Positions 34,804 to 44,629 of a DNA stretch of 64,000 nucleotides are shown here, in pieces. The notes under the pieces are model-generated. The model was given only the letters and a program-made list of their open reading frames with translations. It was not told where the DNA came from and made no database searches. Origin of the DNA: WHTI01 sp963756365 (GTDB lineage Bacteria; Actinomycetota; CADDZG01; WHSQ01); the NCBI GenBank assembly GCA_963756365.1, contig CAVWNF010000003.1, positions 2,356,001-2,420,000 of the forward strand. The letters run 5' to 3'. The stretch's first letter is position 1. Each line of letters starts with the position of its first letter. Both the position numbers and the translations under genes were made by a program.

Positions 34804-34840
34804 GGGGCCCCTCCTGATGGAGGGGCCCCTTCTTGTCTTT
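34804..34840 (+). terminator. Rho-independent terminator after the KGG protein gene
   Basis: An 11-bp stem GGGGCCCCTCC / GGAGGGGCCCC with loop TGAT is followed by TTCTTGTCTTT. It starts 22 bp after the stop codon and directly precedes the DUF6049 gene. Confidence 0.85.
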
Positions 34841-34853
34841 ATGCTGTGGCCGG

Positions 34854-37028
34854 ATGACAGCAATCTCGGATGCCACCCGCCGCGGTCTGTGCCTCCTCGT
34901 ACTGCTCGTCGGGGGTCTGGCACTGGTTCCGCTGCCTGCCGTACGGGCTCAGGACGAGGCCCGCTTCAGGATCGAGATCGTGTCCCAACCCACGTGGCGC
35001 GGAGCCGGAGACGATTTCAACCTCCGGGTTCGGATCACGAACCTGACCGACGAAGCCGTCGAGGGCTACCGGTTGGTCGTGGGCGTCTTCTTCCGCGTTC
35101 AGACGCGTTCCGACCTCCACGATCGCTTCGACCTCTCCACCCTTGAAGCGCCGAGTTCGTTCCCGCTCGAGTTCCCCGACACGATCCTCCCCGGTGACTC
35201 GCTGATCAAGAAGATCGAAGGGCCTCTCAGTGATTCGCCGGTGCTCTCTACCGCGATCGATAACGGTGTCTACCCGCTCAAGGTTTCGTTGATCGACGAT
35301 CTCGGTGTGGTCCTCGATCAGGCATCTACCCAGCTCCTCTACTACCCGGCCCTGCCAGATCCGCCTGACCTTGCGATGAACGCTGCGTTGGTCCTGCCGA
35401 TCAACGATCTCCCCGCGCGCTCCCCGGGCGGTGTGTTCGTCCCCGATCCCGAGGGGAGTTATCCCTTGGAGGAGGCTCTGGCAGAGGGCGGCTGGCTCCT
35501 TGGGATGATCGATGCGATCGAGGCCGAAGTGGCGCGGACGCGTCCGAGACAACCTGCTCGAGGCAAGAAACCTCCAGTGATCTCGCCCCACCTTCGTCTT
35601 GGGATCTCGCCGAGCGCACGGATGATCGAGGAACTCGCCGACATGGCCGATGGATACATGAAGGAGATAGACGGTGAGGTCGAGCGCGTAGCCAGCGATT
35701 CCGAGCCCGCACGCGCCGCTAAGAGCGCGATCGCTCGCCTCGGCAAACTTCTTACCTCGAGTGCTGTGCAGATGATCCCGGCCCCCTACTCGTTCTCCGA
35801 CCTCCCTTCGATCGCTCGGATCCCCGCTGCCATCCCGAAACAACTCGCCGAAGCATCGGCGGTCTACCGCGACGTCCTAGCGGCTCGCTTCTCCAACGAA
35901 TGGGTTTTCGCTCCAGGAGGGCGGGTCGACCAGGCGACCCTCGACCAACTGCGTCTGGCTGGGATAGGGGGCAACACTTTCTTCGATGAGTCGTCGTTAG
36001 TGACGAGCCCGGATCTCGTCGGGTGTCCCACTGCGATCCTGTCCCCTACTTGCCCCATCGAGATCAGTGCCGGGACCGAGACAGTGGTCGGGTACGCCAT
36101 CGACCCCGACATCCAGACCCGGGTGATCGACGCGACCAGACCGGGAGCCGGACGCTCGGACCTCCAGCGATTGTTCGCAGAGATCGCTCAGATCCGTGAA
36201 GAGGAGCCGTCGCGGGGCAATCGGATCGTTCACCTGACCGTGCCGGCAACGTGGCACCCATCTCCCCGTCTGTTCAACACGTTCCTCAAGGGTTTGAGTC
36301 GAGCACCGTGGCTCGAGTTGATGACCCCCGAAGAGGGGCTTGGCGCCGCCGACGATCTCAGCCAGCGTGGCGTTGTGGGAACCCTCGAGGCACACCCACG
36401 ACAGCCCGACGACGCCTACTTCGCGGCGCTGGTCGGAGCCGGCGAGACCGTCGAATCGTTCAGCACGATCGAGCCCCCCACTGCTCTGGTAACCCGTCTC
36501 CGCCGGAACGTACTCATGGGGTTCGGGCGGGTGTGGTGGGGAGACAGGACCTCGGACGGGGCACGCTACGGAACCCAGTCAGTGGGAGAGGTCAGCTCGG
36601 AGCTAGGGAAGATCGGGCTTATCGGCTCCGACACGACCCTGTCTTCTCGGAAGGGACGCATCCAGATCGTTGTCTTCAACGACACCGGCTACCCGGTGAA
36701 GGTCGGGGTCGAGTTGATCTCGAGCAACCTCACTGTGAACGACGGAGACCTGACGCTCGACATCCCAACGGAACAACAAACCGTGGCCATCGATGTCACG
36801 GCGCAGACAAGCGGGACGTTCCCGATCGACGTTCGACTGCAGACTCCGGATGGGGGCCTGACGATCGAGGAACCGACCACGATCAGGATCCGTTCGACTG
36901 AGTTCAACCGCGTCGCGCTGGGTGTCACGTTTGGAGCGCTCGCTTTCCTTATCCTCTTCTACCTAGTGAGAGGGATCAGGAAGAGACGCCCCACCGATAA
37001 GGCTTCCGGAGAGACGAGTACCGCGTGA
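34854..37028 (+). CDS. DUF6049 family secreted, membrane-anchored protein
   Basis: A 724-residue protein with a signal peptide (residues about 10-35, LCLLVLLVGGLALVPLPAV), a large extracellular part, and a single membrane segment near the C-terminus (about 693-712) followed by a basic tail. The central part (residues about 170-560) resembles a glycoside-hydrolase-like barrel, flanked by beta-sandwich domains. The M. tuberculosis counterpart is Rv3909, also directly upstream of murJ. The stop codon overlaps the murJ start (GTGA), so it probably works with lipid II flipping or wall assembly; the function is not known. Confidence 0.8.
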   Translation: MTAISDATRRGLCLLVLLVGGLALVPLPAVRAQDEARFRIEIVSQPTWRGAGDDFNLRVRITNLTDEAVEGYRLVVGVFFRVQTRSDLHDRFDLSTLEAPSSFPLEFPDTILPGDSLIKKIEGPLSDSPVLSTAIDNGVYPLKVSLIDDLGVVLDQASTQLLYYPALPDPPDLAMNAALVLPINDLPARSPGGVFVPDPEGSYPLEEALAEGGWLLGMIDAIEAEVARTRPRQPARGKKPPVISPHLRLGISPSARMIEELADMADGYMKEIDGEVERVASDSEPARAAKSAIARLGKLLTSSAVQMIPAPYSFSDLPSIARIPAAIPKQLAEASAVYRDVLAARFSNEWVFAPGGRVDQATLDQLRLAGIGGNTFFDESSLVTSPDLVGCPTAILSPTCPIEISAGTETVVGYAIDPDIQTRVIDATRPGAGRSDLQRLFAEIAQIREEEPSRGNRIVHLTVPATWHPSPRLFNTFLKGLSRAPWLELMTPEEGLGAADDLSQRGVVGTLEAHPRQPDDAYFAALVGAGETVESFSTIEPPTALVTRLRRNVLMGFGRVWWGDRTSDGARYGTQSVGEVSSELGKIGLIGSDTTLSSRKGRIQIVVFNDTGYPVKVGVELISSNLTVNDGDLTLDIPTEQQTVAIDVTAQTSGTFPIDVRLQTPDGGLTIEEPTTIRIRSTEFNRVALGVTFGALAFLILFYLVRGIRKRRPTDKASGETSTA

Positions 37029-38624
37029 GCCTCGCACGCGCCACGGCGGTGATGACCGTCGGGACCGTTCTCTCGCGCGTCACTGGGTTATTGAGGATCG
37101 CCGCGATCGTCGCCGCGCTTGGCGTGGCAGAGGATCGACTGTCCGACACCTACAACCTCGGCAACACCGTCCCGAACATCGTTTACGAATTGATCCTCGG
37201 CGGCATCCTCACGTCGGTGTTCGTACCCGTCTTCGTCGAACTACTCGAGAAGGAGGGCCGCGAGCACGCGTGGACGATCGCGTCCTCGATCATCAATATC
37301 TCGCTGGTCCTTCTGACTGCGATGACGATCATCGGGATATTCGCCGCTCCCCTGATCGCGCGCATCTACACCTCTGGCGTACCCGAGGCTCAGGCAGTGG
37401 CTCAGCGAGACGTGCTGACCTTCCTCATCCGATTATTCATCCCGCAGATCATCTTCTACGGGTTAACGGCCCTGGCCGCCGGGTTGTTGAACGCCCACAA
37501 GAAGTTCGGGCCCCCGATGTACACGCCGATCCTGAACAACCTCGCGGTGATCGCCATATTCATCGCGTTCCACCAGGCGTACCCGAGCATCGGTGGCATA
37601 GAGGAGGTCAGCCGCACCCAACTGTGGATCATCGGAGGCGGGACCACACTGGGGGTCGTTCTCATGGCGATCGCCCAGTTGCCGTTCCTACGGGGGCTCG
37701 GCCGGTACCGCTTCACGCTCACGGGCATCAAGCATCCCGCGGTCAAGAACCTTGCCGCGGCTCTCGGCGTTCGTCATCGGCTACGTGATCGTCAATCAGA
37801 TCGGCTACCTCATCGTCCAGGTGCTTGCCGCATCTAACCAAGGAGACTTCGCCGCATACATCACCGCATTCACCTTCTTCATGCTCCCCCACGGCCTGTT
37901 CGCCGTCTCGATCATCACCGCACTGCTGCCGGGGATGAGTGAGCTTGCGGTCAACGGACGCTGGGACGAATTCCGGTTGCGGCTGTCCACAGGGATCAGA
38001 ACTACCGCTCTGTTGATCTTCCCGGCCGCCATCGGATACCTGGTTCTCGGCGAGCCGATCGTTCGCTTCATGCTCGAGCGCGGGGTTATGACCGCCGAGT
38101 CCACGGAACTGGTCTCCGGCGTCCTCCGGCTCTTCGTCATCGGGTTGCTCCCGTTCTCGACCTTCCAGTTGTTCCTGCGCGCGTTCTACTCGATGCAGGA
38201 CACGAAGACACCGTTCTTCATCAACTGCTGGGCGGTGGCACTGAACACCGCGGTCAACCTCGCTGTGTATGGCCGTTTCGGGGTGCGCGGGCTCGCGGCC
38301 GGGCATGCGATCGCTTACACCTTCGGGGTCGTCCTCCAGGGCCGCTCCCTCTCCAAACGCATCGGGGGCCTCGATGGCAAGGTCATCGTCGCTGCGGTGA
38401 CCAAGATCGCCCTCGCGTCGTTAGCGATGGGCGTGCTGGTGTGGTTGAGTTCGAGGGCGCTTCAGGACATCCTGGAGCCGACCTTCGTGGGTCAAACGAT
38501 CGGCCTGGCGGTACCTGTCGCCGTGGGCGTCATCAGTTACCTGGGGTTCGCCCGCCTCTTGCGGGTCGAGGAACTCGACTACGCGAAGGGCCTGCTCGCT
38601 AGGAGACTGACCAAGGAAAGGTGA
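37025..38624 (+). CDS. murJ: Lipid II flippase MurJ (MviN), one frameshift
   Basis: About 533 residues with 14 membrane segments of the MOP superfamily. The first frame (GTG 37025) runs to about residue 245, then GIKHPAVKNLAAAL; a one-base shift near 37755-37765 leads into LSAFVIGYVIVNQIGYLIVQ and on to 38624. Typical stretches are LSRVTGLLRIAAI, DTYNLGNTVPNIVYELILGG and the PHGLFAVSIITALLPGMSEL segment. Unlike mycobacterial MviN, the protein ends after the membrane domain and has no fused pseudokinase; a separate kinase gene lies downstream. The frameshift is in an essential gene and is likely an error. Confidence 0.9.
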
Positions 38625-38625
38625 G

Positions 38626-39012
38626 ATGTTGGCGAACGAACGAGGATTGATCACAGGATTCATCATCCGGATGATCCTGGGGCTGATCGTCATGGGGATC
38701 CTCCTGTTCGACGCCGGTGCGATCGTGGTGAACGTCTTCTCGGTAGATAGCGTCGCCTCCGAGATCGCTGCCGAACTGTCGGTCGCCATCGGAACCGACA
38801 AGATCGACGGGGCAAACCCGAAAGCAGTCCGCCAGGAGGCCCGGCGCCTGGCGAAGCAGAACGACGCGAAGCTGGTGTCGGTTGAGGCCACCGCGTCGGG
38901 AGCCGTGCAGCTCAAGGTGAGGAAGGAGGCCCCCACGCTCATCGTCAGCAGGGTTGCGGCGATCGAGGATTGGGGTATCGCTAGCGCAGACGGCCGTTCG
39001 TCTGGCCCTTAG
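38626..39012 (+). CDS. Small membrane protein, function unknown
   Basis: A 128-residue protein with one N-terminal membrane segment (about residues 12-37) and an alpha/beta soluble domain outside. It is of general TadE/secretory-accessory appearance but I do not recognise the family. It starts 2 bp after the murJ stop and precedes the kinase gene by 12 bp, so it is part of the murJ operon. No cysteine is present in the soluble part. Confidence 0.55.
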   Translation: MLANERGLITGFIIRMILGLIVMGILLFDAGAIVVNVFSVDSVASEIAAELSVAIGTDKIDGANPKAVRQEARRLAKQNDAKLVSVEATASGAVQLKVRKEAPTLIVSRVAAIEDWGIASADGRSSGP

Positions 39013-39024
39013 CATCTATCCCTT

Positions 39025-40543
39025 ATGTCATCTGAACCTACGACGCTCGCCGAGCGATACGTCCTCGAGAGCCCCATCGCCCGCGGAGGGATGGGGACGG
39101 TCTGGCGTGCCCGCGATGAGGTCCTCGCGAGAGTCGTCGCCGTAAAGATCCTCAATCACGACCTGGCACACGACGACGCCTTCGTTGCCCGGTTCCGTCG
39201 GGAGGCCCTCTCAGCTGCCAGCCTCGCCCACCCGCACATCGTCGCCATCTACGACACCGGGTCCGAGGAGAGCGGGGACGAGACCCGCCACTTCATCGTC
39301 ATGGAGCACTGCGGTGGAGGGACCCTCACCGATCTGGCCAAGGACCAGGGGCCGCTCGATCCCGACAGGGTCATCGACATCGGGATCGACATCTGCACCG
39401 CTCTCGGTCATGCACACCGCCACAACCTGATCCATCGCGACGTCAAGCCTGCGAACATCTTGTTCACTCCGGATGGAACACTGAAGGTCGGAGACTTCGG
39501 GATCGCAAAGGCAGCCTTCGGAGCGAGCGAGCTCACCACCACCGGCATGATCCTCGGATCGGTCGCCTATCTCTCTCCCGAACAAGCCAACGGTGATGAG
39601 CCCGACGCGCGCTCCGACCTCTACTCGTTGGGCGTCGTGCTTTACGAACTGCTGACGGGGAGGCCCCCGTTCGCGGCAGAGAGCCAGATCGCTACCGCTA
39701 TGAAGCACATGCGAGAGGAGCCGCCGCCGCCTCGGTCGATCCGGGCAGGGGTCCCACGCGCCCTAGAAGCCGTCGTCTTGCGCACCCTGGCCAAGGATCC
39801 AGCCGACGCGTTATGCAGATGCGGACGAGCTCTCACATGCCCTAACCGCCGCACACCGCGGGAGCGCCGGAGACACCGCCGTTATCCGACGGCCTGCGGC
39901 CGCGCCCTCTGGTCCCGTCACCCCGTCGCCGGCGCAGAAAGAGCCGCGTCAGCGCGCACCTCGGCCGCGCTCCGATTACCGCTGGATCATCCCCGTACTT
40001 CTGGTTCTCGCCGCGGCGATAGCTCTGGCCCTCATCCTGCCGCGAGTGCTAGGTGACAGCGACACCGAAGATCCAAGCCCACGCGGGGACGGAGGAAAGG
40101 CAACGACGGAACTGAAGGTGGGCGACGTTTCCGACATCGATCCCTACGGAGACGGTAGCGAACACCCCGAAACCGCCGGCGACGCCGCCGACGGCGATCC
40201 GACAACGGCGTGGCAGTCCGAGAACTACCGGTCATCGATCGTCGCTACCAAAGGCGACGAGAACGCCGGTATCGGTCTCGTCTTCGACCTCGGGTCTGAG
40301 GCGGAGGTTGGCAGGATCGAGATCGAAGGCAGCCTCGGAACAGTCGAGATCAGGGCCGGGGGCGAGAACGGCACTACCGAAGAGGCGTTCGACGTCGTGA
40401 CGAAAGCGAGCGACGTCCTCGGATCGACCGAGATCACCGTTGATGGCACCGCGGCCCGGTACTGGCTCATCTGGATCACCGACCTCCCCGGGGCGGGCAC
40501 GGGGTCGGCCCAGATCGCAGAGGTCAGGTTCTTTGGCCCCTGA
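39025..40543 (+). CDS. Ser/Thr protein kinase with C-terminal discoidin-like extracellular domain, one frameshift
   Basis: The N-terminal kinase domain (residues about 12-275) is complete: GGMGTVWRA loop, VAVKIL with Lys41, HRDVKPANIL with Asp139, and DFGIA with Asp157, so it should be active. A one-base insertion near 39806 breaks the frame; the shifted frame gives RYADADELSHALTAAHRGS, a Pro-rich linker, a membrane segment (IIPVLLVLAAAIALALIL) and an external domain with DGDPTTAWQSENY and VFDLGSEAEVGRIEI, resembling F5/8 type C folds. This is the C-terminal part of mycobacterial MviN as a separate gene. It overlaps the sigma factor gene. Confidence 0.8.
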
Positions 40544-41097
40544 GAGGGGCGACGAGGAACTGCTTGCGGCCTATCTAGCCGGCGACGACAGACGCGTTCG
40601 CGACGCTGATGTCACGACACGAGGGCCGGATCTTCACGATGGCTCTCAAGATGGTCGGCGATCGCGCAGACGCTCTCGATGCAACACAGGACACCTTCGT
40701 GCGCGCGTTCCGGAACGCCTCGAAGTTCCGCGGTGACAGCGCGTTCGGAACGTGGCTCTACCGGATCGGCCTCAATTGCTGTCACGACCTCCTCCGCAAG
40801 AGGAAGCGCGATCCGATCCCCGACGACGACCTCGAGGTCCACGAAGAGCATGCACCGGGGGTCGACTCGCAGGTGCTGCTCTCGATGGAGTTGACGGATG
40901 CGCTTGTTCAGCTCCAGGAGGACTACCGCATCGCCGTCGTGATGCACGACCTCGGAGGCGTCCCATATGAGGAGATCGCCCAGGTCACCGAGGTGAGCGT
41001 GGGAACCGTGAAGAGCCGGATCTCCCGTGGGCGGCGGCGGCTGGCAGAACTGTTGGAACCGACAGCACCCCCCGATACGTCGAAGGGAACGAGATGA
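40533..41097 (+). CDS. ECF RNA polymerase sigma factor (SigM-like), one frameshift
   Basis: The probable start is TTG 40533 (MAPERGDEELLAAYLAGDDR). A one-base insertion near 40592 shifts the frame; repaired, it continues AFATLMSRHEGRIFTMALKM. Sigma region 2 has DALDATQDTFVRAFRNAS and FGTWLYRIGLNCCHDLLR; region 4 is YRIAVVMHDLGGVPYEEIAQ and VSVGTVKSRISRGRRRL. The length of about 187 residues is normal. It overlaps the kinase gene by 11 bp and the anti-sigma gene by 4 bp (ATGA). In M. tuberculosis sigM occupies this place. Confidence 0.88.
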
Positions 41098-41951
41098 CCC
41101 ACCACCCCTTCAGCGAGTTACTCGGCCCCTACACCTCGGGCGTTCTGTCTGAGGTGGATTCCCGCGCGCTCGAAGAGCATCTCGAGTCCTGCCCCGAGTG
41201 CCGGGCCGAGCTCGCCGCGCTCAGGGCGCTCGGTACCTCGGTCGTCGAGCTCACCGACCTGGAGCGCGCTCGCCTCCATGCAGGTGTGCGGAGCGCGTTG
41301 GGAGAGGCACCCGTTTCACAGCGCGCCGCGCGCGCGTACCGGGCACTGTCTGCCGTTGCCGCGGTGGCGATCGTCGCGGTGGCAGGCATCTGGGTGACGA
41401 ACAACCTCGGCGGCTCGAGCGACGACTCGGCCGACTCGGCCGCTGGAGCCGGAGGAGATTCCGGCGCGACGTTCGAGGACAGCTCCGCCCCTGCGGGGGG
41501 CCCCATCTATCTCGGCTCAGATCTCGACGAGGCAACTGCGATGGAGAGCGCCGCCGATGGCGGGGCCGCCGAACAGCTGCGCTCCGAGGCTCCCATCACG
41601 CGGAGAAACCTGCGGCGCTACGCGACCGAGGACCCACTGTTCCGCTCCTTCACCGCCTCGTACGGGGCACCTCTCGACGACGCGCTCACGGCCGACAACC
41701 TCGAGGCACTCGCGGCTCAGGCCCCCGCAGACATCGGAGACCAGATCCGAGAGTGCGCGGCTCCGCTCCTTGCGACCGGCCGCTCCCTGCCGGCGATGGC
41801 GGTGACCGGTACCTATGAAGGGAGGCGCGTCCTGGTGGTCGGGATCGTCACCGCCACCGCGTCTACCGGACCGCTCGATTCGTACACCTTCACCGTGTGG
41901 CCGAAAGGCGATTGTTCGACCGCTCTCGATTCCATCTCGGGTTCCCTCTAG
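41094..41951 (+). CDS. Anti-sigma factor with zinc-finger (ZAS) domain
   Basis: A 285-residue protein. The N-terminal ZAS motif is His29-x3-Cys33-x2-Cys36 (EEHLESCPECRAELAAL), which holds ECF sigma factors inactive. A membrane segment (about residues 82-104, AVAAVAIVAVAGIWVTN) follows, then an Asp/Ser/Gly-rich linker and a C-terminal external domain (about 170-285). It overlaps the sigma factor gene (ATGA), the standard layout for a sigma/anti-sigma pair. Confidence 0.88.
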   Translation: MTHHPFSELLGPYTSGVLSEVDSRALEEHLESCPECRAELAALRALGTSVVELTDLERARLHAGVRSALGEAPVSQRAARAYRALSAVAAVAIVAVAGIWVTNNLGGSSDDSADSAAGAGGDSGATFEDSSAPAGGPIYLGSDLDEATAMESAADGGAAEQLRSEAPITRRNLRRYATEDPLFRSFTASYGAPLDDALTADNLEALAAQAPADIGDQIRECAAPLLATGRSLPAMAVTGTYEGRRVLVVGIVTATASTGPLDSYTFTVWPKGDCSTALDSISGSL

Positions 41952-41961
41952 AGCACCGTTC

Positions 41962-41987
41962 GGAATGTTCCTCGGGAGGGGTCCGTT
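41962..41987 (+). promoter_or_regulatory. Possible ECF-type promoter before trxB
   Basis: GGAAT (41962-41966) and CGTT (41984-41987), 17 bp apart, are close to ECF boxes (GGAAC and CGTC/CGTT). The trxB ATG lies 10 bp after the second box, so the transcript would be nearly leaderless. The adjacent ECF sigma factor is the candidate regulator. Confidence 0.35.
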
Positions 41988-41996
41988 CAGTAAGGT

Positions 41997-42947
41997 ATGA
42001 GCGACATGGAGATCGAGACGCGCATCGAGGCACGCAAGGTTGTCATCATCGGATCTGGGCCTGCCGGACTCACTGCGGCGGTCTACGCCGCGCGCGCCGA
42101 TCTCAGCCCATTGATGATCGAGGGGATCGAGGCTGGGGGCCAGTTGATGCTGACCACCGAGGTTGAGAACTACCCCGGCTTCGTGGACGGGATCATGGGT
42201 CCCGAACTCATGGGCACGATGCGCAAGCAGGCGGAGCGATTCGGGACCGAGTTCGTAACCGACAACGTCACCGAGGTCGACTTCTCGGCGCGACCGTTCA
42301 CGATCAAGGTGTCTGACCGAACCATCACTGCAGAAGCGGTGATCATCTCGACCGGTGCGACCGCGCGGATGCTCGAGGTGCCTGGCGAACGTGAGCTTCT
42401 CGGCCATGGCGTCTCGACCTGCGCAACGTGCGACGGCTTCTTCTTCCGGGGGAAGGAACTGATCGTCGTCGGTGGTGGCGACTCGGCCATCGAGGAGGCG
42501 ACGTTCCTCACCAAGTTCGCAACCAAGGTCACCGTCGTCCACCGAAGGGATGCCCTGCGCGCCTCGAAGATCATGCAGGATCGTGCATTCGCTAACGAGA
42601 AGATCGAGTGGAAGTGGAACTCAGTCGTCTCCGAGGTGTACGGCGAAGGAACGGTTGGCGGGGTAAAGCTGACTGACACCATCAGCGGCGAGGTCTCCGA
42701 CTTCCGCACCGACGGCGTGTTCGTTGCCATCGGTCACGATCCGACCACTGGCCTGTTCGAAGGACAGCTCGAACTGACCGAGGGCTACATCGTGACTCCT
42801 GGGGAGACCACCGAGACATCCGTCGAAGGGGTGTTCGCCGCTGGCGACGTCGTGGACTTCCGCTACCGCCAGGCCATCACGGCCGCTGGTATGGGCTGTC
42901 AGGCGGCGATCGACGCGGAGCGCTGGCTCGAGGCGAACCACAGCTAG
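41997..42947 (+). CDS. trxB: Thioredoxin reductase
   Basis: A 316-residue NADPH-dependent flavoprotein. The FAD motif is VVIIGSGPAGLTAAVYAAR; the redox-active CATC is Cys142-x2-Cys145 (STCATCDGFF); the NADPH motif is ELIVVGGGDSAIEEATFL; the second FAD motif is GVFAAGDVVDFRYRQAITA. All key residues are present. In M. tuberculosis trxB is followed by trxC, but here no thioredoxin gene follows, so it must lie elsewhere. Confidence 0.96.
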   Translation: MSDMEIETRIEARKVVIIGSGPAGLTAAVYAARADLSPLMIEGIEAGGQLMLTTEVENYPGFVDGIMGPELMGTMRKQAERFGTEFVTDNVTEVDFSARPFTIKVSDRTITAEAVIISTGATARMLEVPGERELLGHGVSTCATCDGFFFRGKELIVVGGGDSAIEEATFLTKFATKVTVVHRRDALRASKIMQDRAFANEKIEWKWNSVVSEVYGEGTVGGVKLTDTISGEVSDFRTDGVFVAIGHDPTTGLFEGQLELTEGYIVTPGETTETSVEGVFAAGDVVDFRYRQAITAAGMGCQAAIDAERWLEANHS

Positions 42948-42954
42948 AACCGCT

Positions 42955-42977
42955 GGGCCCCCTACCCGACGGGGCCC
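42955..42977 (+). terminator. GC-rich hairpin after trxB
   Basis: The stem GGGCCCC / GGGGCCC encloses a 9-base loop 8 bp after the trxB stop. No T-run follows, so it may be a weak terminator or an mRNA end-protecting hairpin. Confidence 0.35.
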
Positions 42978-42997
42978 GTCTCGACTTACCCTGGACT

Positions 42998-43586
42998 ATG
43001 ACCCGGATCGGAACCCTTGCTCTGTTGCTTGTCGTCGTGCTGATCGCGCCGCACGCCACAGGTTCCGAGGGAGAGAGCCTTGGGTATCGTCCGTCGGTGA
43101 TATCCGATGGAAAGACCTTTCCGATAGCCCGCTCGAGGTGGTTCTCGGTCATCGGCTTCGGCGACGACTGGCATGCCCCACGCCTCCGGAAGGTCGGCGA
43201 CCGGTGGGTTCCAGCAGGGGTCCACGAAGGCACCGACATCTTCGCCGAGCCCGGCACCCCGATACGCTCGATAACGGCTGGGGTCGTCGAGGCCAAGGGC
43301 TGGCTCCTCTACTCCGGCTGGAGGGTGGGCGTCCGTTCCTTGGACGATAGCTACTACTTCTATGCCCATATGTCCCGGTTCGCCGCCGGATCTGGCGGTC
43401 GGCGACCGGCTCGAACCCGGGGACGTGATCGGCTACGTGGGGAACACCGGTTACGGGCCCGTCGGGCACCAGGACGAGTTCACCTACCATCTGCACGTGG
43501 GTATCCAGGAACCGGATGGCGGATGGATCAACCCGCACCCACTTCTTGAAGATCTCTACCAGAGAGCCGTGGAGCAGCAGCGATGA
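42998..43586 (+). CDS. M23 family (LytM-type) metallopeptidase, one frameshift
   Basis: A secreted protein of about 196 residues with an N-terminal signal segment (LALLLVVVLIAPHATG). The zinc-ligand motif HEGTDIF (H-x3-D) is near residue 74 and, after a frameshift near 43385, the second motif HLHVG appears in QDEFTYHLHVGIQEPDGG. One extra base in TTCGCCGCCGG explains the shift (MSRFA then PDLAVGDRLEPGDVIGYVGN). Such enzymes cleave peptidoglycan crosslinks. The stop overlaps the cwlM start (ATGA), so the two wall enzymes are coupled. This gene is an insertion relative to the M. tuberculosis order. Confidence 0.8.
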
Positions 43587-44629
43587 CGTTACTGGTGAGA
43601 CCCGGAGATCGGTCCGAACAGGTGGCCGACGTTCAAGCGCGCCTCCGAGCTCTGGGCTACGCGATCGACGATGCTGCCGGGTCCTTCGACGCATCGACGA
43701 AACAAGCGGTCAGGGCGTTCCAACAGCAGCGCCAGATCTTGGTCGACGGACTCGTCGGACCCAACACATGGAGCGAACTCGTCGAGGCCTCGTGGCGGCT
43801 CGGAGATCGCGCCCTCTACCTCACCTCACCTCACATGCGCGGGGATGACGTCTTGAAACTGCAGAATCTCCTGAACGCGATCGGCTACGACGCCGGACGC
43901 GAGGACGGCATCTTCGGTATCGATTCCGAACGAGCGACCCGTCACTTCCAACGCGAGTACGGGTTGACCGAGGACGGGATCTTTGGCACCTCCACGCTCA
44001 CCGCGCTCATGGGTCTGCGTGTGGATCGACCGGGGACCGCAGCGAGTCTGCGCGAGGAACTGATGCTGTCGCGCCGCTCGGATCTGAGCTCGTCTCTCAT
44101 CGTCATCGACCCCGGCCATGGAGGAACCGACCTCGGGGCCCGGGGGCCGAACGGGTCCGCCGAAGGCGAACGATGCTGGGATATCGCAGTCAAGGTTGCC
44201 GAGATCCTCTCGCACACGGGAGCCAAAGTGCGATTCACGCGGACCGAGATCGAGGAGCCGGTCACCAGCGAGCGCGCTGCCAAAGCGAACGACTTCGACG
44301 CCGACATCTTCGTCTCGATCCATCTGAACTCGCACGACGAGATGAGAGCCGGAGGGGCCAGCACATTCTTCTTCGGAAGTTCGCGACTAGGAGAGCGGCT
44401 TGCGGATTCGATCCAGGCCGAACTGACGCGTACCGGTCTCGTCGACTGTCGCTCTCATGCGCGCTCTTACGCACTGCTGAAGGAAACGCGGATGCCGGCG
44501 GTGCTGGTGGAGCCTTGCTTCATCACCAACCCCGACGAAGAGAAGCTGCTCGACGATCCGCTGCAACGGAACTTACTCGCCGACGCGATCGCAACCGGTG
44601 TGCGCCGGTACTTCGAGCTATCTGGTTGA
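43583..44629 (+). CDS. cwlM: N-acetylmuramoyl-L-alanine amidase, CwlM-like
   Basis: A 348-residue protein with two peptidoglycan-binding units (residues about 8-65 and 88-145; SEQVADVQARLRALGYAID and DVLKLQNLLNAIGYDAG) and an Amidase_3 domain from about 170. The zinc and catalytic residues are visible: His179 in DPGHGG, Glu in AEGERCWDIA, His in SIHLNSHDE and Glu in LVEPCFITNPDEE. There is no signal peptide. Mycobacterial CwlM is cytoplasmic and regulates MurA when phosphorylated; the missing signal here and the nearby kinase are consistent with that role. Confidence 0.88.
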   Translation: MTLLVRPGDRSEQVADVQARLRALGYAIDDAAGSFDASTKQAVRAFQQQRQILVDGLVGPNTWSELVEASWRLGDRALYLTSPHMRGDDVLKLQNLLNAIGYDAGREDGIFGIDSERATRHFQREYGLTEDGIFGTSTLTALMGLRVDRPGTAASLREELMLSRRSDLSSSLIVIDPGHGGTDLGARGPNGSAEGERCWDIAVKVAEILSHTGAKVRFTRTEIEEPVTSERAAKANDFDADIFVSIHLNSHDEMRAGGASTFFFGSSRLGERLADSIQAELTRTGLVDCRSHARSYALLKETRMPAVLVEPCFITNPDEEKLLDDPLQRNLLADAIATGVRRYFELSG

